NCBI RefSeq assembly: GCF_020734105.1
Contig: NZ_JAJAFR010000002.1
Location: 186,001-250,000 of the forward strand
Source of the DNA: Alkalihalobacillus deserti
GTDB lineage: Bacteria; Bacillota; Bacilli; Bacillales; Bacillaceae_D
Direction of reading: 5' to 3'
Length of the DNA stretch: 64,000 nucleotides
The translations under genes were made by a program, and so were the position numbers. The notes under the pieces were generated by a model. It saw only the letters and a program-made list of their open reading frames with translations. It ran no database searches and was not told where the DNA came from. This document shows positions 28,180 to 37,907 of the stretch, in pieces. Numbering within the stretch: the first letter of the stretch is position 1; each line of letters starts with the position of its first letter.

Positions 28180-28231
28180 AATTTTAAGTTTATTTTTTTT
28201 AATAACCGTCTGAATAAGGAGAAACTTCTGT

Positions 28232-28664
28232 TCAGATGATACTTCTATCTGTTTCCTTTAACCCCTTTTCCATCATGTCTAACTTTTTTAGTAGCTCGTT
28301 CTCAGCTCTTAGTAATTGAGTTTGAGCTTCAAGCCTTGCATATTTTTCTTCTAACGAAAGTTCTCTTTCTCGAGGTCTTCCTAAACCTTCTTTTCTAGTA
28401 TCACGTAATCCTAATACTCCATTATCTCTATAGGCAGCACGCTACCTGTTGCCTGATGATTGAACTCGCTTTCGTCCAATAATATCTATATTGAACCCGT
28501 TTTCTTCAAATATCTGCCTAGGAAATTTCCCTTTTTCATTTTCAGCAATAAAAATACGCTTAAATTCGTCAGTATAAGTAATCCCCTTAGAACTGACAGA
28601 TTTCACATGTGGATTATTTGATAATAAATTTAATTTCCTTCTCTGTAAAGATTTTTTTGCTCAT
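28232..28664 (-). pseudogene. IS150-type orfA, broken
   Basis: The ATG at 28662-28664 opens MSKKIFTEKEIK, then an extra T near 28628 shifts the frame; the restored frame reads LLSNNPHVKSVSSKGITYTD, FKRIFIAENEKGKFPRQIFE and, after a TAG near 28445 (probably a former Trp codon), RAAYRDNGVLGLRDTRKEGL and a leucine-zipper-like EEKYARLEAQTQLLRAENEL. Such helix-turn-helix plus zipper proteins are the OrfA partners of IS3 transposases. An A6G slippery-like run near its end matches the family's programmed frameshift site. Confidence 0.75.
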
Positions 28665-28783
28665 TTGATTTCCCCAATGCCATTTTTCTTAATTATACAA
28701 AAAAGTACCCTATAGGTAGACTTTTTTAAAAGTGTCTACTCTATAGGGTACAGTTTATGGCGAGTCATCCTTTTTAAGATTTC

Positions 28784-29299
28784 CTATGAATGATGCAGGA
28801 TGAATTTCCTGACGTTTTTTATAGGCTGGTTTCGGTTAGATCCATCGCCGAAGTAAAAATGGATAGGACCATCTGACTTAAGTGGTTTACCTTTGTGTGA
28901 AAAGCCGATGATGCCAGATTTAAGAACTGAATACTCAAAGGACTGACTTTGACCATCAGCTTGAATGATCTCGACTTTTGTTATGTCTGGTTGTGGTTCT
29001 GCGTTTAATAAAAATGGATTTAATGGCATACCGAAAGAACCTTGTTGAAGTTTTTGCTTATCATATTTTATCTTATTGTCGTTTGAATCTGGACGTGGAG
29101 GTTCAGATCCTTCTGTGATTTCTTTATCCCACTGAGCAGATATCGCTTTTTTATAAGCGGTCTCCTCGTCGTCTAAAGACTTCACTTCATCAAAGTATGT
29201 ATCTAGATCAACCTTTCTTTCGTCGAAAATCCATACAGTAGGATCAATGGTGAGAGGATGGGATACATCACCCTCAATAAAAAAAACAAACTCTTGCAT
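28784..29299 (-). CDS. Conserved protein of unknown function
   Basis: 171 residues, soluble, without signal or membrane segments. Starts MQEFVFFIEGDVSHPLTIDP and has TVWIFDERKVDLDTYF, a Pro/Asp-rich middle (PPRPDSNDNKIKYDKQKL), then GMPLNPFLLNAEPQPDITKV, GIIGFSHKGKPLKSDGPIHF and YFGDGSNRNQPIKNVRKFIL. I have seen similar proteins in Bacillaceae but cannot attach a reliable function. The protein seems to have two beta-rich lobes. The IS element ends 31 bases after its stop. GGAGGGAACGA ribosome site before ATG. Confidence 0.7.
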   Translation of the reverse strand: MQEFVFFIEGDVSHPLTIDPTVWIFDERKVDLDTYFDEVKSLDDEETAYKKAISAQWDKEITEGSEPPRPDSNDNKIKYDKQKLQQGSFGMPLNPFLLNAEPQPDITKVEIIQADGQSQSFEYSVLKSGIIGFSHKGKPLKSDGPIHFYFGDGSNRNQPIKNVRKFILHHS

Positions 29300-29529
29300 A
29301 TCGTTCCCTCCTAAAACAAATTCCTCTTAAAGTATAAAGTGTTTCGATGTTTTTGTCACTTCTGGTAAAAGATATAATTAGTTGATTCATATCGTTTCTC
29401 ACACTAAGCAATCACAGACAGCGTATTTACACTCTTTAAAACTGTTAGAAATGGAATTAATTTAAATGGGGTAAAACGTTTAAACAAAGTTCTACTAGTA
29501 TCATCAATAATAAATTTGGAGTGATTCAA

Positions 29530-30459
29530 TTGGTTTGTCGTTACGGTGATGACTTAAGATCAATGGTTAATCAAGTTAAGCAATACACTAAAGAGGGGAA
29601 CGTTGCTAATTATATTCCAGCCTTATCGTTAGCTGATCCTGCAGATGTGGCTGTTTCTATTTATGATGGAAAGGATACATGCTTTAGCGAAGGAAATCAT
29701 TATCAATTATTTACGTTACAAAGCATTTCAAAAGTGCTTACGCTCGCATTAGCACTGATGGATCATGGAAGGGAGATTGTATTTAGTAAAGTAGGAATGG
29801 AACCAACTGGAGACCCATTCAATTCTATATCGAAATTAGAGTCGAATATTCCATCAAAACCGTTAAATCCAATGATCAATGCTGGAGCATTAGCAGTCAG
29901 TTCTCTAATTAAAGGGAATTCGAATGAGGGAAAATTAAAGCGTCTTTTAAATTTGGTTAGAGAGTTAAGTGGAAATAATCAAATTAATATAAATAAAGAA
30001 GTTGCTAAGTCGGAATTTGAGTCGGCAAATTTAAATCGCGCATTATCTTATTTTATGAAACAGCATGGTATTATTACAAGTGATGTGGATGAACTTCTTG
30101 ATTTTTATACGAAGCAATGTGCTATCGAGGTAAATTGTGAAGATTTAGCAAAGATTGGCTATGCTTTAGCGCATCAAGGGGAACACCCCAGCGATAAATA
30201 TTCTGTTATTCCAGCAGAAATTGCACGTTTAGTTAAAACATTTATGGTTACATGCGGAATGTATAATGCTTCTGGTGAATTCGCTATACGTGTTGGAATA
30301 CCTGCTAAAAGTGGTGTTTCAGGTGGAATTGTCGGTGCAGTCCCGGGTAGTATCGGCATTGGTATTTATGGTCCTGCTTTAGATGAAAAAGGGAATAGTA
30401 TTGCAGGAATGAAATTATTAGAACTGTTAGCATCTCGTTATCATTTAAGTATTTTTTAA
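29530..30459 (+). CDS. glsA: Glutaminase (YlaM type)
   Basis: 309 residues, beta-lactamase-fold glutaminase converting glutamine to glutamate and ammonia. Catalytic S-x-x-K is in TLQSISKVL; further family motifs are [34 protein letters not shown] and [14 protein letters not shown]. The TTG at 29530 has GGAGTG 6 bases before it and yields the family start MVCRYGDDL; the GTG at 29521 lies inside the ribosome site. B. subtilis has the same gene (YlaM/GlsA2) between phoH and ylaN. Confidence 0.93.
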   Translation: MVCRYGDDLRSMVNQVKQYTKEGNVANYIPALSLADPADVAVSIYDGKDTCFSEGNHYQLFTLQSISKVLTLALALMDHGREIVFSKVGMEPTGDPFNSISKLESNIPSKPLNPMINAGALAVSSLIKGNSNEGKLKRLLNLVRELSGNNQININKEVAKSEFESANLNRALSYFMKQHGIITSDVDELLDFYTKQCAIEVNCEDLAKIGYALAHQGEHPSDKYSVIPAEIARLVKTFMVTCGMYNASGEFAIRVGIPAKSGVSGGIVGAVPGSIGIGIYGPALDEKGNSIAGMKLLELLASRYHLSIF

Positions 30460-30563
30460 AATTCAAAAGCAATTGACCGCTCCGACAGTGCGAAAATCGT
30501 TGCAATTTTGATTTGAAAAAGATACTATTAAGACAAGGGAAATTCACTTGAAGGAGGGGTCAC

Positions 30564-30845
30564 ATGTCAACAGAAATGATGACTGGAGATAAAGAAAAAG
30601 CTATTGCCCTTCTGAAATCAGATGCGGGAAAAATTCAGCAGCTTATTGAAGTTCAGTTGGAAAATTTAACAATGCCTCAGTGTCCTCTTTATGAAGAGGT
30701 TCTCGATACACAAATGTTTGGATTATCAAGGGAGATAGACTTTGCTGTACGTCTTGGATTAGTAAATGTAGAAAACGGCAAGCAAATCTTGGGTGAACTA
30801 CAACGGAAACTAGATGACTTACATGAGGCATCTGTTCGAAAATAA
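30564..30845 (+). CDS. ylaN: Fur-associated iron-response protein YlaN (UPF0358)
   Basis: 93 residues starting [20 protein letters not shown], helical, cytoplasmic, matching YlaN. Published work on B. subtilis and Staphylococcus ties YlaN to iron sensing: it binds iron and interacts with the repressor Fur to relieve repression. AAGGAGGGG is an excellent ribosome site. In B. subtilis ftsW follows ylaN; here the pycA gene comes directly after a terminator. Confidence 0.9.
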   Translation: MSTEMMTGDKEKAIALLKSDAGKIQQLIEVQLENLTMPQCPLYEEVLDTQMFGLSREIDFAVRLGLVNVENGKQILGELQRKLDDLHEASVRK

Positions 30846-30880
30846 AAATCAAGCTATTTTGAATAGCTTGATTTTTATTT
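30840..30880. terminator. Terminator of ylaN
   Basis: AATAAAAATCAAGCTATT pairs perfectly with AATAGCTTGATTTTTATT around a TTG loop; T-rich 3' arm. Confidence 0.85.
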
Positions 30881-31061
30881 ATTCAATGGAATGAAATCGT
30901 TCTCATAATTTCGATAAATTTGAACAATCTAAAAATACATTGCCAAAACGCTTACCTTTTATCTATACTAGATTATAGAAGTGAACACTGTTTTTTGCAA
31001 AAAAGAAAAACAAATGTGCAATGAGTACAGACAATTTAGAGAGTAGAAGAGGAGTGCTTTT

Positions 31062-34000
31062 ATGAACGGCTTAACAAATATCAAAAAGGTACTAGTTGCT
31101 AATCGCGGAGAAATTGCAATTCGTATCTTCCGTGCTTGTACAGAATTACATATTCGAACGGTTGCCATTTATTCCAAAGAAGATTCAGGTGCCTATCATC
31201 GTTATAAGGCGGATGAAGCTTATTTAGTAGGGGAAGGAAAGAAACCAATTGAGGCTTATTTAGATATTGAAGGCATTTTAGAAATCGCTAAACTTCATGA
31301 TATAGATGCCATTCATCCTGGGTATGGTTTCTTATCAGAAAACATTGATTTTGCAAAACGCTGCCAGGATGAGGGGATTATCTTTATTGGTCCTGAATTG
31401 GAGCATTTAGTCATGTTTGGTGATAAGGTCCAAGCTCGTGAGCAAGCACTAAAAGCTAACTTGCCTGTTATTCCAGGAAGTGATGGACCTGTAGAAAGTG
31501 TGGAAGATGTACAAACGTTTGCGGATCAACATGGCTTTCCATTTATTATTAAAGCCTCTCTCGGTGGTGGTGGACGTGGAATGCGTATTGTCCGGAGTGC
31601 TGAAGACCTCAAAGAGTCTTATGATCGTGCGAAATCTGAAGCGAAATCTGCATTTGGTAATGATGAGGTTTATGTAGAAAAATTCATAGAAAATCCTAAG
31701 CATATAGAAGTGCAAATTCTAGCAGATAAACATGGCAATATCGTTCATTTATACGAACGAGACTGCTCAGTTCAACGTAGACATCAAAAAGTAGTAGAAA
31801 TTGCACCTAGCGTTTCTCTTGGTGAAGGAGTTAGAGAGAAAATTTGTGATGCGGCTGTTCAGTTAATGGAACATATTGACTATGTTAATGCAGGAACGGT
31901 TGAATTTTTAGTTACTGATTCAGGTGAATTTTTCTTTATTGAGGTTAATCCTCGTGTACAAGTAGAACACACCATAACCGAAATGGTTACAGGTATAGAT
32001 ATTGTCCAATCACAATTATTTATTGCAGATGGCGAACCATTACATGGGGCTAAGCTAGCTATTCCACCTCAAGAAAAGATCACTTGTTCTGGTTTTGCTA
32101 TACAATCACGTGTAACGACGGAAGATCCAAGTAACGGCTTTATGCCAGATACCGGTCGAATTAATGCATACCGTTCAGGTGGCGGATTTGGAGTTCGATT
32201 AGACGCTGGAAATGGATTTCAAGGAGCGGTGATCACACCTTATTATGATTCTTTACTTGTGAAGGTGTCTACATGGGCATTAACGTTCGAAGGTGCTGCA
32301 GCAAAAATGTTACGGAATTTAAGAGAATTCCGTATTCGTGGAATTAAAACGAACATTGCTTTTCTTGAAAACGTAGTTCAGCATCCGAAATTTCTTAATG
32401 GAGAGTATAACACATCCTTTATTGACCGAACTCCGGAGCTGTTTGTTTTCCCAAAAAGAAAAGACCGTGGAACAAAGATGCTTTCCTTTATTGGCGAAAC
32501 GATTGTGAATGGTTATCCAGGATTAGAACAATCTAAAAAGCCTATTTTTGATAAAGCACCTATTCCAAAATTGAAGTTAACTGATCCAATTCCAACCGGA
32601 ACGAAACAGATTCTTGATGAAAGAGGTCCTGAAGGCTTAGCTAATTGGGTCAAGGAGCAAAAAGAAGTTCTTTTAACTGATACTACATTTCGTGATGCAC
32701 ATCAATCGTTGCTGGCGACGAGAATTCGGACACATGATCTGAAGCGGATCGCTGAACCAACTGCGAGACTACTGCCTAATTTATTTTCATTAGAAATGTG
32801 GGGAGGAGCGACATTTGATGTTACGATGCGTTTTCTACACGAAGATCCGTGGGAGCGTTTGTTAACATTAAGAAAGCAAGCTCCGAACGTTCTATTCCAG
32901 ATGTTGCTTCGAGCATCAAATGCCGTCGGGTATACAAACTACCCAGACAATGTCATCGAGGAATTTGTGGAAAAATCAGCAGATGCCGGAGTGGATGTTT
33001 TTCGAATTTTTGATAGCTTGAATTGGGTTAAAGGAATGACACTTGCAATTGATTCTGTTCGAAATAGCGGCAAAATTGCAGAGGCATCTATTTGTTATAC
33101 GGGAGATATTTTAGATCCTTCTCGTTCTAAATATGATTTAACGTATTACAAAAACCTAGCAAAGGAGCTTGAACAAGCCGGCTCTCATATTCTTGGTATT
33201 AAAGATATGGCAGGCTTATTGAAGCCAGAGGCAGCCTATCAACTCGTGTCAGAACTTAAAGAGTCAGTAGATATCCCTATTCATTTGCACACTCACGACA
33301 CAAGTGGAAACGGAATTTTCACGTATGCGCGTGCAATAGAAGCGGGTGTTGATATTGTAGATGTAGCAGTTAGTTCAATGGCGGGATTAACATCTCAACC
33401 AAGTGCCAATAGCTTGTACTATGCAATGAGTGGTTCTTCGCGCCAACCTAATGTGAATATTGAGTCACTAGAAAGGTTAGGAGAATTCTGGGATTATACT
33501 CGTAAATACTATGCAGGATTTGAAAGCGGAATGAATGCACCACATACAGAAGTGTATGAGCATGAGATGCCTGGTGGACAATATAGTAACTTGCAACAAC
33601 AAGCCAAAGCAGTTGGACTAGGAGCTCGTTGGAATGAAGTAAAGAAAATGTACAGAACTGTTAATGATATGTTTGGCGATGTTGTAAAAGTAACTCCATC
33701 TTCGAAAGTAGTTGGTGATATGGCCCTTTATATGGTTCAAAATAACTTAACGGAAGAAGATGTATACGAAAAAGGAGAGAAGCTAGATTTTCCAGATTCT
33801 GTTGTTGAATTATTTCAAGGTCAGCTGGGTCAACCTTATCAAGGCTTTCCTAAAAAGCTTCAAGACATTGTCCTTAAAGGAAGAACACCAATTGAAGGTA
33901 GACCAGGAGAATCGATGGAGCCAGTAGATTTCCAAGCGATTAAGGAAGAGCTCTTTAAGACTTTAGAACGTCAAGTAACGAGCCATGATATGCTTTCTTA

Positions 34001-34508
34001 TGCTCTCTATCCTAAAGTGTTTATCGATTTTGAACAGTTCCGCCAACAGTTTGGTGATGTTTCAGTAATAGACACGCCAACCTTCTTCTATGGTCTACGT
34101 CTTGGTGAAGAAATTGAAGTAGAGATTGAAAAAGGAAAGACACTAATTGTTAAACTTGTCTCGATCTCAAAACCAAAAGATGATGGGACACGAATTGTTT
34201 ACTTTGAGTTAAATGGACAGCCTCGTGAAGTCATTATTAAGGATTTAAATGTTAAATCCTCAACGGTAACTCGTCCGAAGGTAGATAAAAATAACTCTAA
34301 TCAAATAGGAGCTTCTATGCCGGGGACAGTTGTGAAAACATTGGTTGTTAAAGGTGATATAGTAAAGAAAGGTGATCATTTAATGATTACTGAAGCAATG
34401 AAAATGGAAACAACGGTTCAAGCACAATTTGATGGAGTTGTAAAAGATGTTTTTGTTAGTGATGGCGACCCAATCTTAACGGGAGATTTATTAATTGAAC
34501 TAGTATAA
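31062..34508 (+). CDS. pycA: Pyruvate carboxylase
   Basis: 1148-residue multidomain biotin enzyme that carboxylates pyruvate to oxaloacetate. Order: biotin carboxylase (about 1-450; KVLVANRGEIAIRIFRA, ATP-grasp KASLGGGGRGMRIV, EVNPRVQVEHTITE), carboxyltransferase (about 530-800; LLTDTTFRDAHQSLLATR, FEMWGGATFDV-like LEMWGGATFDV, IKDMAGLL), allosteric/PYC-OADA region, and biotin carrier at the C terminus with the biotinyl lysine at residue 1114 in EAMKMET. Full length. ATG with GAAGAGGAG upstream; own terminator. Confidence 0.97.
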   Translation: MNGLTNIKKVLVANRGEIAIRIFRACTELHIRTVAIYSKEDSGAYHRYKADEAYLVGEGKKPIEAYLDIEGILEIAKLHDIDAIHPGYGFLSENIDFAKRCQDEGIIFIGPELEHLVMFGDKVQAREQALKANLPVIPGSDGPVESVEDVQTFADQHGFPFIIKASLGGGGRGMRIVRSAEDLKESYDRAKSEAKSAFGNDEVYVEKFIENPKHIEVQILADKHGNIVHLYERDCSVQRRHQKVVEIAPSVSLGEGVREKICDAAVQLMEHIDYVNAGTVEFLVTDSGEFFFIEVNPRVQVEHTITEMVTGIDIVQSQLFIADGEPLHGAKLAIPPQEKITCSGFAIQSRVTTEDPSNGFMPDTGRINAYRSGGGFGVRLDAGNGFQGAVITPYYDSLLVKVSTWALTFEGAAAKMLRNLREFRIRGIKTNIAFLENVVQHPKFLNGEYNTSFIDRTPELFVFPKRKDRGTKMLSFIGETIVNGYPGLEQSKKPIFDKAPIPKLKLTDPIPTGTKQILDERGPEGLANWVKEQKEVLLTDTTFRDAHQSLLATRIRTHDLKRIAEPTARLLPNLFSLEMWGGATFDVTMRFLHEDPWERLLTLRKQAPNVLFQMLLRASNAVGYTNYPDNVIEEFVEKSADAGVDVFRIFDSLNWVKGMTLAIDSVRNSGKIAEASICYTGDILDPSRSKYDLTYYKNLAKELEQAGSHILGIKDMAGLLKPEAAYQLVSELKESVDIPIHLHTHDTSGNGIFTYARAIEAGVDIVDVAVSSMAGLTSQPSANSLYYAMSGSSRQPNVNIESLERLGEFWDYTRKYYAGFESGMNAPHTEVYEHEMPGGQYSNLQQQAKAVGLGARWNEVKKMYRTVNDMFGDVVKVTPSSKVVGDMALYMVQNNLTEEDVYEKGEKLDFPDSVVELFQGQLGQPYQGFPKKLQDIVLKGRTPIEGRPGESMEPVDFQAIKEELFKTLERQVTSHDMLSYALYPKVFIDFEQFRQQFGDVSVIDTPTFFYGLRLGEEIEVEIEKGKTLIVKLVSISKPKDDGTRIVYFELNGQPREVIIKDLNVKSSTVTRPKVDKNNSNQIGASMPGTVVKTLVVKGDIVKKGDHLMITEAMKMETTVQAQFDGVVKDVFVSDGDPILTGDLLIELV

Positions 34509-34512
34509 TGAG

Positions 34513-34546
34513 TCGGTTGAAGGAATTGATTTCCTTCAACCGTTTT
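34513..34546 (+). terminator. Terminator of pycA
   Basis: CGGTTGAAGGA (34513-34523) pairs exactly with TCCTTCAACCG (34531-34541), then TTTTAAG. Confidence 0.8.
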
Positions 34547-34606
34547 AAGATAACATATCTATCATAGGTCGTTAAGGTATAATTGTTAAAATAAAGGACA
34601 TAAATG

Positions 34607-34634
34607 AAAAATGACAGCAAATGCTGTCATTTTT
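34607..34634 (-). terminator. Terminator of ctaA
   Basis: AAAAATGACAGCA pairs with TGCTGTCATTTTT around a 2-base loop, 11 bases after the minus-strand ctaA stop; usable in both directions. Confidence 0.8.
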
Positions 34635-34644
34635 TCTGTATTAA

Positions 34645-35541
34645 CTATTGTGATTTGCGAAGTAAAATCATAGCCATATAACATAAATTAGAAAATAAAA
34701 CAGATATAATTAGTGCATGTAATAAGCCGACCGTAAGAATTTCATTTTGAGTAAAGACAACAGAGATTCCAGTAATCATTTGCAAGATGATTAAACTAAA
34801 GGCAACAACACTTACCCAAACAAGGACGATTTCTTTCTTAAAACGAGTGATGGTCCAAATCATTAGTATAAGTAAAACGAGGACTAAGAATATCCCTGCC
34901 AGTCGGTGAAGAAACTGAACACCAATAGGTCCTGAAAACCCAGGGAATAAAACGCCATTACACGTAGGAAACCCTGCGCATGCTAGTGTTGCTTCCATGT
35001 GTTTCACATAGGCACCGGTGTAAATAACAGCATAGCAATATGTGATGACAAAGAAGAAAAAGGCTTTATAAGAAGTGGAAACCTTTGTTGCGACTTTTTG
35101 TAACTTGCCATCCTCAAACGCTAAAATTGTTAATAAAACGACTGCTGCAAGTGACATAGCTGAAATACCAAAATGCAACGCTAATATCGCATTAGATTGC
35201 CCAAAAACAACAGCACCTGCTCCAAGTAGTCCCTGGAAAATGATTAAAATAACTGAAGCAACTGCCATGAATCTTACTTCTTTCACATGCTTTAACTGTT
35301 TCCATGACCAGATTGCAAGGATGATAATCATCACTCCGACTAAACCAGAGACGATTCGATGACTGTATTCAATAACCGTTTCAATAGCAGGATTCGTAGG
35401 AATCACTTCACCGAAACATAAAGGCCAAGTTGCGCCACATCCCTCTCCAGATCCAGTCTTTGTTACGAGTGCACCTTGTAAGAGAACGATTAGAACTCCA
35501 ATAGAGGTCAGAATGCCGTAGATTTTTAATCTTTTATGCAT
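34645..35541 (-). CDS. ctaA: Heme A synthase
   Basis: 298-residue integral membrane enzyme with about eight helices; oxidises the C8 methyl of heme O to give heme A for cytochrome aa3/caa3. Conserved features: GALVTKTGSGEGCGATWPLC near the N terminus with a cysteine pair motif, EYSHRIVSG heme-ligand histidine, ALHFGIS, and the second-half equivalents ACAGFPTCNG and FLHRLAG. Divergent from ctaB, the standard Bacillus arrangement. GAAAGGTGAATTGA precedes ATG. Confidence 0.94.
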   Translation of the reverse strand: MHKRLKIYGILTSIGVLIVLLQGALVTKTGSGEGCGATWPLCFGEVIPTNPAIETVIEYSHRIVSGLVGVMIIILAIWSWKQLKHVKEVRFMAVASVILIIFQGLLGAGAVVFGQSNAILALHFGISAMSLAAVVLLTILAFEDGKLQKVATKVSTSYKAFFFFVITYCYAVIYTGAYVKHMEATLACAGFPTCNGVLFPGFSGPIGVQFLHRLAGIFLVLVLLILMIWTITRFKKEIVLVWVSVVAFSLIILQMITGISVVFTQNEILTVGLLHALIISVLFSNLCYMAMILLRKSQ

Positions 35542-35833
35542 TCAATTCACCTTTCCTTCTATAAAATTGAGTTGATTTATGCTAGAGTTAGCAATGGAAT
35601 CTTAATAGCTTTCTTATTGATCTTAAAAAGAACCGATATAAAAGTCAAATTAACTAAGGTGAACTTTTTATGGATATGTTTAAATGTGAAGATAATGTGA
35701 AACTCAGGATTTTAATGAAACTAAGTAGATTTTAAGATATAATGTGATTTGTAGCACATGGGTGAGATACATTGCCTAGTTTGTTTTTTTATGTGCTCAT
35801 ATTGGTTGACTCTATAAAGGAGGTGAAGAATTG

Positions 35834-36778
35834 ATGAATAAGACTAATACAGCGTTTGAAGCAACAGAGGTAATAGCTGGTCCTGATTCATCAGTAGCTG
35901 CTAGTCAGCAAAAATATTGGAAAGATTACCTTGTGCTTGCTAAACAGGGGATTGTTACATCTAATTTAATTACTACGTTTGCCGGAATCTACTTAGCGGC
36001 TGTTTATACAAGTACAGGAATCGGTTCACATTTATGGCCAATGATTTTTGCTTTAATTGGAGCAGCGCTTGTGATGGCAGGTGGATGTACATTAAATAAC
36101 TATATTGATCGAGATATCGACCACATAATGGAGCGAACGAAAGATCGTCCGACAGTAACAGGTCGTTTTTCTGCTAATCATGTCTTGTTAGTAGGTTTAT
36201 CCCAATCTGCAATTGGAATTGGATTTCTAGCACTTACAACTGCAACAGCAGCTGTAATAGGATTGGTTGGGTTATTTATTTACGTAGTGCTTTACACAAT
36301 GTGGACAAAGCGTACTACGACTTTAAATACAATTGTAGGTAGTTTTTCTGGAGCTGTCCCTCCATTAATAGGTTGGGCTGCGATTGACGGAGGATTACAC
36401 ACTTATGCATGGGTTTTATTCTTTATTATGTTCTTTTGGCAACCTCCGCACTTCCTTGCATTAGCAATGAAACGTGTGGAAGAATACCGTGCTGCTGGAA
36501 TTCCAATGTTGCCAGTTGTTGCAGGTTTTGAAGTGACAAAACGTCAAATGGTCGTTTATGTGATTGCATTACTACCTGTATCATTAATGCTGTATCCTTT
36601 TGGATTAGTGTATACCATTGTTGCGGCAATATTAGGTTTAGGTTGGGTCGTTCTAGGTTTTGCAGGTTTTAAAATGAAGGACGACATTAAATGGGCTAGA
36701 TGGATGTTTGTTTACTCGCTCAACTATTTAACTATTTTATTTGTTCTTATGGTTATTGTTCATATTAAACTCATTTAA
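35834..36778 (+). CDS. ctaB: Protoheme IX farnesyltransferase (heme O synthase)
   Basis: 314-residue UbiA-family prenyltransferase with about nine membrane helices. The Mg-diphosphate motif [19 protein letters not shown] (about residue 95-113) is typical of CtaB/CyoE, and [20 protein letters not shown] is also diagnostic. Makes heme O, the substrate of CtaA. The ATG at 35834 lies 10 bases from GGAGG; a TTG directly before it is possible. ctaC follows after a gap containing its own promoter. Confidence 0.95.
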   Translation: MNKTNTAFEATEVIAGPDSSVAASQQKYWKDYLVLAKQGIVTSNLITTFAGIYLAAVYTSTGIGSHLWPMIFALIGAALVMAGGCTLNNYIDRDIDHIMERTKDRPTVTGRFSANHVLLVGLSQSAIGIGFLALTTATAAVIGLVGLFIYVVLYTMWTKRTTTLNTIVGSFSGAVPPLIGWAAIDGGLHTYAWVLFFIMFFWQPPHFLALAMKRVEEYRAAGIPMLPVVAGFEVTKRQMVVYVIALLPVSLMLYPFGLVYTIVAAILGLGWVVLGFAGFKMKDDIKWARWMFVYSLNYLTILFVLMVIVHIKLI

Positions 36779-36795
36779 ACCAATATGAATGATAA

Positions 36796-36828
36796 TTGTA
36801 GATATATTTATTAGTAGTATAATACTAC
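36796..36828 (+). promoter_or_regulatory. ctaC promoter with overlapping palindrome
   Basis: TTGTAG (36796-36801), a 16-base spacer and TATAAT (36818-36823). The -10 is embedded in a palindrome, GTAGTAT-A-ATACTAC (36814-36828), with perfect 7-bp arms, a candidate operator. No known regulator consensus was matched. Confidence 0.45.
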
Positions 36829-36855
36829 GTTATGAAAGTGAGGTTGGATTGTCAG

Positions 36856-37878
36856 ATGAAACTTTGGAAAACTGCATGGCGTTTTCTACCTCTTTCCCTG
36901 TTAGCATTTGTGCTTACAGCATGTGGAGAGACGAACTTAACTGCCCTTGATCCAAAGGGACCACAATCACAATGGTTATTTGACAACATGTTATTATCGT
37001 TGTACATCATGGCCTTAGTGACAATTGTCGTATTTGCAATCTTTTTCATTATTCTTGCAAAGTACCGTCGATCTCCTGGAGACGATGAGATTCCTAAGCA
37101 AGTACATGGAAATACGGCTCTTGAAATTACTTGGACTGTTATCCCAATTATCTTGTTAACTATTTTAGCTGTTCCAACGATTACTGGACAATTTATGTTA
37201 GCAGATACAGAACCTGACCCTGAGGTTGGGGAAAATACAGTCTCTATCAAAGTAACAGGTCACCAATTTTGGTGGCAGTTTGATTATGAAGAAGAAGGTT
37301 TTACGGCTGGTCAGGAAGTATATATTCCTGTTGGCGAAAAAGTCATCTTTGAATTGCACGCACAAGATGTGCAGCATTCATTCTGGGTGCCTGCTTTAGG
37401 TGGTAAAGTTGATACGATTCCTGGAATCACTAATCACTTATGGTTAGAAGCATCTGAACCAGGAGTCTTTAAAGGAAAGTGTGCGGAACTTTGTGGACCT
37501 GCACATGCTTTAATGGACTTTAAAGTTATTGCACTTGAGCGTGAAGAGTATGATGCTTGGGTTGCTGGTATGCAAGCTGAAGTAGAAGCACCTACTGAAG
37601 CATTAGCAGATGGCCGCGCGGTTTTTGAAGAGAATGGTTGTATTGGCTGTCACGCTATAGGCGGTATGGGTACAGCAGCAGGTCCTGCTTTATCAAACTT
37701 TGCAAACCGTGAAGTAGTTGCTGGCTATTTAGAAAACAATGATACTAACTTAGAAGCTTGGATTCGTGACCCAGAGTCACTTAAACAAGGAAACAATATG
37801 CCGGCATTTCCACAAATTAGCGATTCAGATATGGAAGCGCTTATTGGTTATTTACGTTCGTTAGATATAAAGAATTAA
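36856..37878 (+). CDS. ctaC: Cytochrome c oxidase subunit II with fused cytochrome c
   Basis: 340 residues: lipoprotein signal (LTAC, Cys about 23), two membrane helices (about 45-68 and 90-112), CuA domain with ligands in DVQHSFWVP and CAELCGPAHALM, and a C-terminal cytochrome c domain with heme motif CIGCH and a methionine ligand in NNMPAF. This fusion defines caa3-type oxidase. The ATG at 36856 starts the signal peptide; the in-frame ATG at 36832 is only 4 bases past the promoter palindrome and lacks a ribosome site. Confidence 0.94.
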   Translation: MKLWKTAWRFLPLSLLAFVLTACGETNLTALDPKGPQSQWLFDNMLLSLYIMALVTIVVFAIFFIILAKYRRSPGDDEIPKQVHGNTALEITWTVIPIILLTILAVPTITGQFMLADTEPDPEVGENTVSIKVTGHQFWWQFDYEEEGFTAGQEVYIPVGEKVIFELHAQDVQHSFWVPALGGKVDTIPGITNHLWLEASEPGVFKGKCAELCGPAHALMDFKVIALEREEYDAWVAGMQAEVEAPTEALADGRAVFEENGCIGCHAIGGMGTAAGPALSNFANREVVAGYLENNDTNLEAWIRDPESLKQGNNMPAFPQISDSDMEALIGYLRSLDIKN

Positions 37879-37907
37879 ATTAATTGATTAAAAAGGAGGT
37901 AAACCCT

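Larger units (their letters stand above)
27294..28752 (-). mobile_element. Decayed IS150-group (IS3 family) insertion sequence
   Basis: 1459-bp element with imperfect 32-bp terminal inverted repeats: 27294-27325 (TGTACCCTATGTAAAG...) and 28721-28752 (complement begins TGTACCCTATAGAGTAGA). It holds two minus-strand frames, orfA and orfB, in IS3 order. At least four lesions are visible: a one-base frameshift and an in-frame TAG in orfA, a one-base insertion in a G run and an in-frame TGA in orfB. The flanks show no target duplication (AATC against GTTT). It separates phoH from the next gene and is likely immobile. Confidence 0.85.
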
